Below are positions 1 through 7,048 of a DNA stretch of 64,000 nt, in pieces (positions within the stretch are counted from its first letter, which is position 1; each line of letters begins with the position of its first letter). The DNA is from Pseudarthrobacter oxydans (GTDB lineage: Bacteria > Actinomycetota > Actinomycetes > Actinomycetales > Micrococcaceae), in contig NZ_JAUSSN010000001.1 of assembly GCF_030812335.1 (NCBI RefSeq), forward strand, positions 1 to 64,000, in the 5' to 3' direction. The notes below the pieces were generated by a model. The model saw nothing but the letters and a program-made list of their open reading frames with translations. It did not search any database and was not told the DNA's origin. A program made the translations under genes and the position numbers.

Positions 1-128
1 TGGTATCAACAAACTTGGCACACTATTGAGTTCTCAAACAACAGACACACCCGGCACCACCACAACCTCAGCCGTGGATCGCTCCGGAGCAACTTCCCAA
101 ACTTACCCGAACCAGCGAAGCTTTGCAA
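1..128 (-). promoter_or_regulatory. rRNA operon promoter and 5' leader (minus strand)
   Basis: On the minus strand a -35 TTGCAA (123-128), a 17-bp spacer and a -10 TAAGTT (100-105) precede a leader that reads GTTGCTCCGGAGCGATCC and then TTTGAGAACTCAATAGTG and GTGCCAAGTTTGTTGATA at the left edge. This leader closely resembles the sequence upstream of 16S rRNA in Micrococcaceae, as I recall it, including the antitermination-type region. The 16S gene itself should lie just beyond position 1 and is not in the window. Confidence 0.75.
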
Positions 129-266
129 ACCAGCGTTTCCGCGACCAGCAACTCCACCAAACCAGGCCCCCACCCTCAAACAGCACGCAAAACCACGAAC
201 CATTTTCAGGATGTTTGTCAGGGGGTCGGTCGCAATCTCTCCGCATCAGCGGCGGCGACTCGAATT

Positions 267-296
267 ACTTTACACACCCCACCGACCACACACAAA
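267..296 (-). promoter_or_regulatory. Possible second, upstream rRNA promoter
   Basis: Reading the minus strand, TTTGTG (291-296) and TAAAGT (267-272) are separated by 18 bp, about 170 bp upstream of the main rRNA promoter. Tandem promoters are usual for rRNA operons, but the -35 is a poor match. The surrounding 280-350 is a C-rich tract on the plus strand with no credible gene. Confidence 0.3.
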
Positions 297-493
297 TCCA
301 CCCCCACACCACCCCCCACCCCCCCAAAAACCCCGCCACCACACGGAACCCAGGCCGCAGGACTCCGTGTTCTCCACCGGAAACCGGGAAAGCCCTTCAC
401 GTGTACTGGCTCACATCCACCGCCCTACCTGGCAGCCGGGGCCGGTTTCCCCTCCTGCAGACGCAACTGTCCGCCGTCGGGCCTTAAATGCAG

Positions 494-525
494 GAAGGGC
501 CGGCGCCAAGAGGCGCCGGCCCTTC
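494..525 (-). terminator. Hairpin terminator after rpsN
   Basis: Two perfect 14-bp arms (494-507 and 512-525) flank a 4-nt loop. The hairpin lies about 30 bp beyond the rpsN stop on the minus strand, and a T-rich stretch follows within 10 nt. It separates the ribosomal protein operon from the rRNA promoter region to its left. Confidence 0.7.
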
Positions 526-554
526 TTCAAGCCACTGGCTTCAGGGGTGCTGAA

Positions 555-860
555 TTACCAGGAAGACTTCGTGATGCCCGGGAGCTCACCGCGGTGAGCC
601 ATGTCGCGGAAGCGAACACGGGAGATGCCGAACTTCTGGAAGGTACCGCGCGGGCGGCCATCGATGATGTCGCGGTTACGCAGACGTACCGGTGAGGCGT
701 TGCGGGGCAGCTTCTGCAGGCCGAGGCGTGCAGCTTCGCGTGCCTCGTCGGTCGACGCGGGGTCAACCAGAGCCTTCTTCAGTTCGAGGCGCTTTGCAGC
801 ATAACGCTCGACGATGACTTTACGCTGTTCGTTCTTAGCGATCATTGACTTCTTAGCCAT
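555..860 (-). CDS. rpsN: 30S ribosomal protein S14, zinc-free form
   Basis: A protein of 101 aa, the long form of S14, ending with the family signature [19 protein letters not shown] and a KSSW tail. It contains no cysteine, so it is the C-minus paralogue that lacks the CxxC...CxxC zinc ribbon of the short actinobacterial S14. S14 helps assemble the head of the 30S subunit. It is last in the rpmB-rpmG-rpsN operon; an AGGAG lies about 10 nt before the ATG, inside the end of rpmG. In many actinobacteria such zinc-free copies are derepressed by Zur during zinc limitation. I found no clear Zur box here, so that regulation is inference. Confidence 0.95.
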   Translation of the reverse strand: MAKKSMIAKNEQRKVIVERYAAKRLELKKALVDPASTDEAREAARLGLQKLPRNASPVRLRNRDIIDGRPRGTFQKFGISRVRFRDMAHRGELPGITKSSW

Positions 861-864
861 GTGT

Positions 865-1032
865 TTAGCGCTCCTCTCGGAATTCGACGTGCTTGCGGAT
901 GCGGGGGTCGTACTTCTTCAGAACCATGCGGTCCGGGTTGTTACGACGGTTCTTCCGCGTCACGTAGGTGTAACCCGTGCCCGCGGTCGACTTGAGCTTG
1001 ATGATCGGACGTACGTCCTTGTCCTTAGCCAT
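865..1032 (-). CDS. rpmG: 50S ribosomal protein L33, zinc-free form
   Basis: A 55-aa protein beginning [13 protein letters not shown] and containing the L33 core [19 protein letters not shown]. The four cysteines of the zinc-binding form are absent. L33 sits at the E-site side of the 50S subunit. Its ATG overlaps the rpmB stop codon (TAATG), implying translational coupling, and GAGGAG lies about 10 nt upstream. The C-terminus reads VEFREER. The gene is too short for many gene finders, but family, length and context agree. Confidence 0.95.
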   Translation of the reverse strand: MAKDKDVRPIIKLKSTAGTGYTYVTRKNRRNNPDRMVLKKYDPRIRKHVEFREER

Positions 1033-1268
1033 TAGAGCTTCACTCCTCGTGCCAGGATGGCGGCTACGACTACGTCGATGCCACGCACGTCGATGGTCTT
1101 GATGCCCTTTGCAGAGAGCTGCAGAGTGACATTACGGCGCAGGGACGGAACCCAGTAGCGCTTCTTCTGGATGTTCGGGTCGAACCGGCGCTTGTTGCGA
1201 CGGTGCGAGTGCGAAATGCTGTGTCCAAAGCCCGGCTCGGCTCCGGTCACCTGGCAGTGTGCTGCCAT
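1032..1268 (-). CDS. rpmB: 50S ribosomal protein L28
   Basis: A 78-aa protein carrying the L28 core [20 protein letters not shown] and the [10 protein letters not shown] motif. Only one cysteine (Cys5) remains of the usual N-terminal CxxC, so this is the zinc-independent paralogue. The chosen ATG gives the standard N-terminus MAAHCQVTG and has GAGGAGA a few nucleotides upstream. It is the first gene of the rpmB-rpmG-rpsN operon, and its stop overlaps the rpmG start. Confidence 0.95.
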   Translation of the reverse strand: MAAHCQVTGAEPGFGHSISHSHRRNKRRFDPNIQKKRYWVPSLRRNVTLQLSAKGIKTIDVRGIDVVVAAILARGVKL

Positions 1269-1742
1269 GACGACTCTCCTCAAAAATAAATGAAACGATC
1301 GGCGGAGTTCCCGCGTAACCGTGCGGCAGGCGGCGTCCGCATCCAGCGCCCACAGGGTTCCGGCAGTAGTCAGGCAGCGGTGTGAACCGACTGCTTTCCG
1401 CACTGCGGCGAAGATTGTGGGCCACGGTTACCGGGCGGCGGAATCCTTTCGGATGGCCACCGCGAAGTACCGGGATGCTGGGCGAATACAGGAGTGCACG
1501 CAACTTGAGCCCCTAACTACCGGCCATTAGGACTGCCAATTTTTCAGACAGATCCCGCCAACCGGAGCAATTGCACACGCTCCGCGCCACCTAGCGCCTA
1601 CCAAGTCTACGAGCTTGACGAATTAAAGACCAATCCGGCATCTGACGGTGTATAAGGGGCGAAGCCCGGTTCCGTGCGAAGTCACATCGACCCCCTAGCG
1701 GTTTCACAGCCAATTGATAGGCTGCGGGCGGACCGTGGAGCC
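1269..1742. other. Intergenic region upstream of rpmB
   Basis: 474 bp without a convincing gene. On the minus strand TTGGTC (1628-1633), 18 bp and TAGACT (1604-1609) form a possible promoter for rpmB, but it would leave a leader of over 300 nt. I found no clear Zur or IdeR operator. Sequence just before the plus-strand gene at 1743 contains TAGGCT but no good -35. Confidence 0.4.
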
Positions 1743-2489
1743 ATGAACTCCTCACGCCCGATGGCCGTGCCGGCCACGGCACGCCGCACTCCCGTGGAGC
1801 CGTTCCGCGGTCAGTCCCGGAGCCGCTTGTTCCGGGCGGACCTGCTGACCGTGCTCGCGTGGGCCTCCGTGGCCTTGACCGTCGCACTGTGGCTCGCCGA
1901 CGGCGGCGCCGCCGGATTCTCGACGCTGGCCGGCTCCTTCACGGCCCTGGGAGTCGTTGCCGGCCTCGCCGGCATGGATCTGGTGTTGCTGATGTTGCTG
2001 CTGGCGGCTCGTATCCCGGTGATCGACGGCGCCGTCGGGCATGACCGGGCGCTGGAATTTCACCGCCAGCTCGGCAAACCGTCGCTGTATCTGCTGCTCG
2101 CGCACGGAATCCTCATCGCAGTCGGATACGGGATGGCCGAAGGGCTCGATCCGGTCAGTGAGCTCGTGGCCCTGTGGGTGCTGGTCCCCGACATGTGGCT
2201 CGCCATCGTGTCGATCGGGTTGTTCATCGCCGTGGTGGCCGAGCGCGGCAATCACATCTGGCGGGCCGGGGCAGACCGGGCCGGAGCCGGCCGGACCGGG
2301 CTCGGACCCCTCGATTTCCGCCAGGTGTCGGTGGCCGCCGCGGACATTCTCACCGCGGATGTGCTCGCGACGGCGGTCGTCGCCGGCGGGAGGCGGTTGC
2401 TGAACTGGGCCACCGACAGCTGGGACGTCGAGGTGCTCGCCGTCCTCGGCAGCGGGGAACTGCTCGCGACGCCGGGGTTCCGTGCCTAG
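1743..2489 (+). CDS. Ferric-reductase-like transmembrane protein, C-terminally truncated
   Basis: 248 aa from the ATG at 1743. Four hydrophobic segments lie near residues 33-52, 62-90, 113-130 and 148-167. His107 (in FHRQLGK) and His121 (in LLAHGIL) match the paired haem-ligand histidines of the ferric reductase-like transmembrane domain that normally leads into an FAD/NAD oxidoreductase module. Here similarity fades after about residue 190; the second histidine pair and the whole flavin-binding half are missing, and the tail looks unrelated. No continuation was found in the other frames. It is probably a decayed or shortened membrane reductase. A GTG start at 1674 would add 23 aa. Confidence 0.6.
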   Translation: MNSSRPMAVPATARRTPVEPFRGQSRSRLFRADLLTVLAWASVALTVALWLADGGAAGFSTLAGSFTALGVVAGLAGMDLVLLMLLLAARIPVIDGAVGHDRALEFHRQLGKPSLYLLLAHGILIAVGYGMAEGLDPVSELVALWVLVPDMWLAIVSIGLFIAVVAERGNHIWRAGADRAGAGRTGLGPLDFRQVSVAAADILTADVLATAVVAGGRRLLNWATDSWDVEVLAVLGSGELLATPGFRA

Positions 2490-3247
2490 AGGTGCGTGAG
2501 CCGGGGGTAGCGCGGTGTCAGTCCGTCGCCGGAGGACTTCCCCGTGACGCGGCGGACCACCCACGGTCCGGCGAATTCGCGGACCCAGCGGGCGTTGGCG
2601 CGGATGGCCTCGGTCCGGCTGAGTTCCGGCACCGGGGTCATGGGCGGGACATCGATGGAGTGGTCGTGCTCCAGGACGGTGAGGACGCGCTTGGCCATGT
2701 TCGCGTGGCCCGCGGCGGACATGTGCATCCGGTCGGTCGCCCACATTCCCCAGTCGTAATACTCGCTGAAGCGCCAGTAGTCCACCAGGAGGGCGCCGTG
2801 GTCCCCGGCGATGCCGCGGACCAGTTCGTTGTAGATCGCGGTCCGGCCGCGCGTCGTGCTGAAGATCTTCGAGCCGCGGGAGTCGAAACCGGTGAACATC
2901 ACCACGGTTGCGCCGGTGGCCGTGAGTTTGCGGATGCCGGCGTCGTAGTCCACTAGCAGGTCATCGATGTCCACCTTGGGCCGGAGGATGTCGTTGGCCC
3001 CGGCGTAGATGCTCACCAGGGTCGGTTTGAGGGCGACGGCGGCGTCGACCTGTTCGGCCATGATCTGGCGCAGCTTCCGGCCGCGGATGGCGAGATTGGC
3101 GTACCCGAAGCCGGGGTCGGCGGCGCCCAGCTGCTCGGCCACGCGGTCCGCCCAGCCCCGGACGCCGTTGGGACGGGCGGGGTCGTCGTCGCCGACGCCT
3201 TCCGTGAAAGAGTCGCCAAGGGCTACATAACGCGACGTGAAATCCAT
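2486..3247 (-). CDS. SGNH/GDSL hydrolase
   Basis: 253 aa. Block I GDSFTEGVGD (nucleophile Ser) lies near residue 11, block III contains GANDI, and block V reads DRMHMSAAGH with the Asp-x-x-His pair, so the catalytic set is complete. No signal peptide is visible, so a cytoplasmic esterase or lipase is likely; the substrate is unknown. It is clearly paralogous to the hydrolase at 6109-6945 (shared GVRGWADRVAEQL and FTGFD motifs). The start was chosen at MDFTSRYVALGDS. CAGACT lies 6 nt upstream of the ATG with no Shine-Dalgarno, suggesting a leaderless mRNA. It meets the ferric-reductase-like gene tail to tail with a 4-bp overlap. Confidence 0.88.
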   Translation of the reverse strand: MDFTSRYVALGDSFTEGVGDDDPARPNGVRGWADRVAEQLGAADPGFGYANLAIRGRKLRQIMAEQVDAAVALKPTLVSIYAGANDILRPKVDIDDLLVDYDAGIRKLTATGATVVMFTGFDSRGSKIFSTTRGRTAIYNELVRGIAGDHGALLVDYWRFSEYYDWGMWATDRMHMSAAGHANMAKRVLTVLEHDHSIDVPPMTPVPELSRTEAIRANARWVREFAGPWVVRRVTGKSSGDGLTPRYPRLTHL

Positions 3248-3253
3248 GGATCC

Positions 3254-3259
3254 AGTCTG
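3254..3259 (-). promoter_or_regulatory. -10 box, SGNH hydrolase (leaderless)
   Basis: CAGACT on the minus strand ends 6 nt before the ATG at 3247, placing the transcription start at or next to the start codon. The first base deviates from TANNNT. Confidence 0.4.
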
Positions 3260-3317
3260 CCAGCAGTTGCCCCAAGCAAACAAAGCGGGGCGCAAACAAG
3301 CGGGCGCCGCAGAACCG

Positions 3318-5135
3318 CTATTCGCGGATCCGGACCGCCGTTTCGCGCAGGTACTGCTCCACGCGGGTGTAGGCGTCGCGGGTCAGGGCCTTCCAGAGGG
3401 CGATGGCCAGGCGCGGGTCGGCGGCTTCCAGCTCGGAGATTGCCTCCGCGCTGAGCACCATGACCTCCACCGGGCCGACCGCCCGGACGGTCGTTTCCTG
3501 CCGGTTCCCGCTGCCCAGCGCGAGTTCGCCAAAGGTCATGCCGGCGCTGAGTGTATTCAGCTTCACGCGGTCCGCGGTGGGTCCCGGGGACGTGCTGCTG
3601 ACGCGTCCCGAGGTGATGAAGTAGACCCCGCCGAACCGCAGCCCGACGCGCCGGATGACGTCGCCGTCGTCGTAGGACTTCGGGGTCATCAGCGCCTCCA
3701 GCGCCGCGGCGTCTGCCTCCTCCAGCGGCGCCAGCGCGGGTGACGCGGTGACCGGCACGTGGTCCGGGAGCAGCAGGTGGTCCCCGTGGCGCTCCAGCAG
3801 GCGGTTTTCACAGTATTCGACGGCGGCGCTCCGGGACGCGAAGGACGGCACCTGGCGCTGCGCGGACAGCCCCAGGGCTTCCGTGACGGCACCATCCGCC
3901 TCAATCAGCACCAGTTCCCGGCCGGCGTCGGTCATCCCCTGCCTGGCCTTGGCCAGCATGCGCACGGCAACCTCGCTGACCTGGTCGGTGCGGCGCACGT
4001 CCAGGACCACCAGCTCGACGTCGTCCGCCAGGCTGCTGAGTTCCCGCACCATGGACTCGGTTCCGGCGAAGAGGAGGTCGCCGTTGACTTCGATGACCCG
4101 CGCCCGGTGGCCGTGGGCACGCAGGACGTCGGCGGCCTCGTCGTTCCGGCGGATGCCCGAGGGCGTCTCGGTCACGTCGTACGCGGCGAGGATGGCGGAC
4201 CGGCCGGTCCGGGCCGCGCGGACGAAGTGGAGCTCCATGTCCCGGGAGAGGCGCTGTGCCGTTGCCAGGCCGCGGACGCTGCTGCCGTGCTCATCCAGCG
4301 GCGGCGAGTAGACGGCCAGGCCCACCTGGCCGGGCAGCACGGCGATGATTCCGCCGGCCACCCCGCTCTTTCCCGGCATCCCCACGCTGCTGATCCAGGC
4401 CCCGGCGTCGTCGTACATGCCGGAGGTCATCATGACGGACAGCACGCGTTCCACCGGCCCGATCTCCAGCACCTGTTTGCCGCTGAGCGGATTCCGGCCG
4501 CCGTTGGCCAGGGTGGCGGCCATGATCGAGAGGTCGAAGCAGTTCACCAGGACCGAGCACTGGCGGAAATAGTCCTCCAGGACCGGCGTCGGATCGTCCT
4601 CAATGATGTTGAAGGACCGCAGCAGGTACGCGAGCGCCGTGTTGCGGTGGCCGTGCTTGAGCTCGGATTCGAACACCTTCTCGCTGACCGAGAGCTGACG
4701 GCCGGCGAAGGCGGAGTAGGTGCTGAGGATCCGCTTGAACCCGGACTGCCCGCCGGATCCCCTGATCAGCGAAGTGGCGGTGAGGGCGCCGGCGTTGATC
4801 ATCGCGTTGGCCGGCCGGCCGGTCCCTTCGGCCAGGGAGATCTCGTTGAACGAGTCCCCGGACGGTTCCACGTCCACCTTGGCGTCCACGGCCTCGGCGC
4901 CGAGGTCTTCCAGGGCCAGCCCGTAGGTGAAGGGCTTGGAGATGGACTGGATGGTGAATTCCTCGCGGGTGTCACCGATCTCGTACACCGTGCCGTCCAC
5001 GGTCGCCAGGGCGATGCCGAAGTTGTCCGGGTCCACGGTGGCCATCGCCGGAATGGTGCTGTAGGGCTTGCCGTCCTTGAGCTCGGCGATCTCGGCGTGG
5101 ATCTGGCGCAGGTAGCTGTCGATCGGCGATTCCAT
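3318..5135 (-). CDS. glsA: Glutaminase fused to STAS and cyclic-nucleotide-binding-like domains
   Basis: 605 aa. Residues 1-310 are a serine-dependent glutaminase of the GlsA family: the SxxK motif Ser64-Ile-Ser-Lys67 (in QSISKPF), AMINAGALT, and GMPGKSGVAGG near the active site. It hydrolyses L-glutamine to glutamate and ammonia. About 325-430 is a STAS domain (ELVVLDVRRTDQVS) and about 470-590 a cNMP-binding fold (FGGVYFITSGRV, GMTFGELALGSG). Simple bacterial GlsA is about 310 aa, so the tail roughly doubles the protein. Such tri-domain glutaminases are known in actinobacteria; the ligand of the regulatory part is not. It lies 49 bp downstream of a MarR gene and has its own leaderless-type -10 box. 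Confidence 0.92.
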   Translation of the reverse strand: MESPIDSYLRQIHAEIAELKDGKPYSTIPAMATVDPDNFGIALATVDGTVYEIGDTREEFTIQSISKPFTYGLALEDLGAEAVDAKVDVEPSGDSFNEISLAEGTGRPANAMINAGALTATSLIRGSGGQSGFKRILSTYSAFAGRQLSVSEKVFESELKHGHRNTALAYLLRSFNIIEDDPTPVLEDYFRQCSVLVNCFDLSIMAATLANGGRNPLSGKQVLEIGPVERVLSVMMTSGMYDDAGAWISSVGMPGKSGVAGGIIAVLPGQVGLAVYSPPLDEHGSSVRGLATAQRLSRDMELHFVRAARTGRSAILAAYDVTETPSGIRRNDEAADVLRAHGHRARVIEVNGDLLFAGTESMVRELSSLADDVELVVLDVRRTDQVSEVAVRMLAKARQGMTDAGRELVLIEADGAVTEALGLSAQRQVPSFASRSAAVEYCENRLLERHGDHLLLPDHVPVTASPALAPLEEADAAALEALMTPKSYDDGDVIRRVGLRFGGVYFITSGRVSSTSPGPTADRVKLNTLSAGMTFGELALGSGNRQETTVRAVGPVEVMVLSAEAISELEAADPRLAIALWKALTRDAYTRVEQYLRETAVRIRE

Positions 5136-5142
5136 AGTGCCA

Positions 5143-5148
5143 ACACTA
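5143..5148 (-). promoter_or_regulatory. -10 box, glutaminase (leaderless)
   Basis: TAGTGT on the minus strand, 7 nt before the ATG at 5135, with no Shine-Dalgarno in between. Confidence 0.5.
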
Positions 5149-5184
5149 GGCGACGGCGGGTCGCGGCAGGCCTCGCGGCGGCCC

Positions 5185-5673
5185 TTACGCCTGCTTGCTC
5201 TCCCGCAGGATCCAGTGGTCCTTGTCCAGGCGGCCCACGATCTTCTCGCCGATCCGGGCGAGGTCAGCGACGTCCTTCTCGTTCAGGGCGTCCAGGAACA
5301 GCGACCTGACCGCCTCGACGTGTCCTGGGGCGAGCTCCTCGATAGTGGCCATTCCCGCGTCGGTAAGGTGCGCCGTCGTGACCCGGGCATCCCCGGGGTG
5401 CGGACGGCGCTCCACCCAGCCGCGGCTTTGCAGTTTGGTGACCACGTGGGACAGCCGGGACAGGGACGCGCTGGTGCGCGCGGCCAGTTCGCTCATGGGC
5501 AGGAAGCGGCCGTCGGCCTCGGAGAGCATCGCGAGGACGTTGTAGTCGAAAAGAGAGAGCTTGCGCGCATGGTGCAGCTGCGTGTCCAGTGCGGCCGGAA
5601 GCAGGGTGTTGATGCTCACTTGGGCCAGCCAGGCCCGGCGTTCGTCGGCGTTCAGCCAGCGCGGTTCAGTCAT
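5185..5673 (-). CDS. MarR-family transcriptional regulator
   Basis: 162 aa with a MarR winged helix: recognition region LAARTSASLSRLSHVVTKL and wing RRPHPGDARVTTAHLTDAG. It probably binds DNA as a dimer and responds to a small molecule or oxidant; no ligand can be assigned. It is transcribed toward the glutaminase gene and divergently from the YciI gene. Its ATG is 6 nt after TAGACT, implying a leaderless transcript, and a TTGAA/TTCAA inverted pair (5692-5710) just upstream is a candidate autoregulatory operator. Confidence 0.88.
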   Translation of the reverse strand: MTEPRWLNADERRAWLAQVSINTLLPAALDTQLHHARKLSLFDYNVLAMLSEADGRFLPMSELAARTSASLSRLSHVVTKLQSRGWVERRPHPGDARVTTAHLTDAGMATIEELAPGHVEAVRSLFLDALNEKDVADLARIGEKIVGRLDKDHWILRESKQA

Positions 5674-5679
5674 GGATAC

Positions 5680-5710
5680 AGTCTAGGAGCATTGAAGCTT
5701 GACGGTTCAA
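5680..5710 (-). promoter_or_regulatory. marR promoter with candidate operator
   Basis: Minus-strand TTGAAC (5705-5710), 19 bp and TAGACT (5680-5685), the latter 6 nt before the MarR ATG. The inverted pair TTGAA (5692-5696) / TTCAA (5706-5710) overlaps the promoter and could be the repressor's own site. The long spacer lowers confidence in the -35. Confidence 0.45.
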
Positions 5711-5764
5711 CTTCGCGGGATTCCATGACCGGGAGAATCCCGCCCGGGCGCCGCGGACAGACGC

Positions 5765-5770
5765 TAGGCT
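5765..5770 (+). promoter_or_regulatory. -10 box, YciI gene (leaderless)
   Basis: TAGGCT, 6 nt before the ATG at 5777. No Shine-Dalgarno and no recognisable -35. Confidence 0.45.
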
Positions 5771-5776
5771 GACCCT

Positions 5777-6064
5777 ATGTATGTAGTCTCCCTGACCTAT
5801 AAGGTCCCCGAAGAGATCGTTGACTTCCATCTTCCGGCGCACGTGACGTGGCTGCAGGACGCCTTCGACCAGGGCATCTTTATGGTCGCGGGGCGGAAGA
5901 TCCCGCGCACGGGAGCCCTGCTGCTCTCCAACGCGGACCGCGACGCCCTGGATGCCTCGCTGGCCAGGGACCCGTTCTATATCAACGGAGTGGCCGAGTT
6001 CGACGTCGAGGAGTTCCACGCGAGCCGGGTGGCGCCGGGCTACGAGAACCTGCTGGACAGCTGA
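5777..6064 (+). CDS. YciI-like protein
   Basis: 95 aa, the usual length for the family. The YciI ferredoxin-like fold is indicated by MYVVSLTY at the start, a conserved His22 in LPAHVTWL and the late ARDPFYINGVAEF motif. Biochemical roles vary and are mostly unproven; some members act as dehydrochlorinase-like or muconolactone-related enzymes. It stands alone, divergent from the MarR gene, so it could be that regulator's target. The ATG directly follows a -10 box, consistent with leaderless expression. Confidence 0.85.
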   Translation: MYVVSLTYKVPEEIVDFHLPAHVTWLQDAFDQGIFMVAGRKIPRTGALLLSNADRDALDASLARDPFYINGVAEFDVEEFHASRVAPGYENLLDS

Positions 6065-6108
6065 CGCCCGCTGGCCCCGCGTGGAGGAACCCCTGAAGAG
6101 GAATGGGG

Positions 6109-6945
6109 TCAGTCCGCGGGGACCTTGGCGGTGAGTTTCTTCAGTCCCGCCTTCGGCGGAACCCTGACCGGCGCCGGCCAGCGCGGGCTGAGCTCGTCCC
6201 CGAGCGTGACGCCCCGGAGCTTGCGCGCGAAGAGCGGCAGCACCCAGTCGCTGACCCAGCGCCGCTGTCCGCGCCCCCGGTCGCGGAGGCCGAGTTTCGC
6301 CGCGGGCGCCCATTCCTTGGGCTTGACCTTGTGCGCAACCCCGAGCTGGCCCAGGACCTGGCCGGCGAGATACTTGTGGCCGGCCTTGGACATGTGCAGA
6401 CGGTCCGAATCCCACATCCGCGGATCGTAGAACGCATCGAAGCACCAGTAATCCACCAGCACCGCCTCGTACCTCGCCGCCACCTCGCGGACCCGCTGGT
6501 TGTAGAGGGCGTTCCGCCGCTTGAGGGGTTCCAGCAGCGCCGAGACCCTGACGTCGAAACCGGTAAAGAGCACCACGGTGGCCCCGCTCGCGGCAAGCCT
6601 GGCGACGAGGTATTCGTAGTCCTTCATCAACGCGCGGATGTCGGTCCCGAGATCCAGGATGTCGTTCCCGCCCGCGTACAGGGTGATCAGGGTCGGTTCC
6701 ATGGCCAGCGCGGGTTCGAGCTGCTCCGCGATGATCTGCCGCAGTCTCTTGCTGCGGATGGCGAGGTTGGCGTATTGCCACCCCGGGTCCGCCCTGGCCA
6801 GCTGCTCCGCCACGCGGTCCGCCCAGCCGCGGACCCCGTTGGGCAGCCGGGAGTTGTAGTCCCCCACCCCCTCGGTGAAGGAATCCCCCAGTGCAACATA
6901 AACCCGCCGCCCGTCAGCGCCCGGGGACAGAAGCTTCTCGGCCAT
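6109..6945 (-). CDS. SGNH/GDSL hydrolase (second paralogue)
   Basis: 278 aa. Block I GDSFTEGVGD near residue 21, block III AGGNDI, and block V DRLHMSKAGH supply Ser, Asn and Asp/His of an SGNH esterase. It shares the GVRGWADRVAEQL stretch and overall plan with the hydrolase at 2486-3247, so the two arose by duplication. The C-terminus is basic and proline-rich. No signal peptide is seen. The start MAEKLLSPGADG was chosen because TAGCGT lies 7 nt upstream, a leaderless arrangement. Confidence 0.87.
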   Translation of the reverse strand: MAEKLLSPGADGRRVYVALGDSFTEGVGDYNSRLPNGVRGWADRVAEQLARADPGWQYANLAIRSKRLRQIIAEQLEPALAMEPTLITLYAGGNDILDLGTDIRALMKDYEYLVARLAASGATVVLFTGFDVRVSALLEPLKRRNALYNQRVREVAARYEAVLVDYWCFDAFYDPRMWDSDRLHMSKAGHKYLAGQVLGQLGVAHKVKPKEWAPAAKLGLRDRGRGQRRWVSDWVLPLFARKLRGVTLGDELSPRWPAPVRVPPKAGLKKLTAKVPAD

Positions 6946-6952
6946 ACCGCCC

Positions 6953-6958
6953 ACGCTA
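6953..6958 (-). promoter_or_regulatory. -10 box, second SGNH hydrolase (leaderless)
   Basis: TAGCGT on the minus strand, 7 nt before the ATG at 6945, with no Shine-Dalgarno. Confidence 0.45.
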
Positions 6959-7048
6959 GCCAACCCGGACGACGCCGGGGTGAACAAGCGGGGCACAGCA
7001 GGTGCGGGAGCGTCGGAACAATAGGCGCAACAGCTGCGGGAGCGTCGC

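Noticed and set aside
26-695. Plus-strand open frames rich in Pro and Thr at the left edge
   Set aside because: They overlap the rRNA promoter and leader and are driven by C-rich sequence.
1269-1560. Zur box upstream of rpmB
   Set aside because: No sequence approaches the known actinobacterial Zur consensus; the TTTCATTTATTTTTGA stretch is only AT-rich.
1615-1656. TTGACG and TATAAG as a plus-strand promoter for the ferric-reductase-like gene
   Set aside because: The spacing (30 bp) is wrong for a sigma-70-type promoter.
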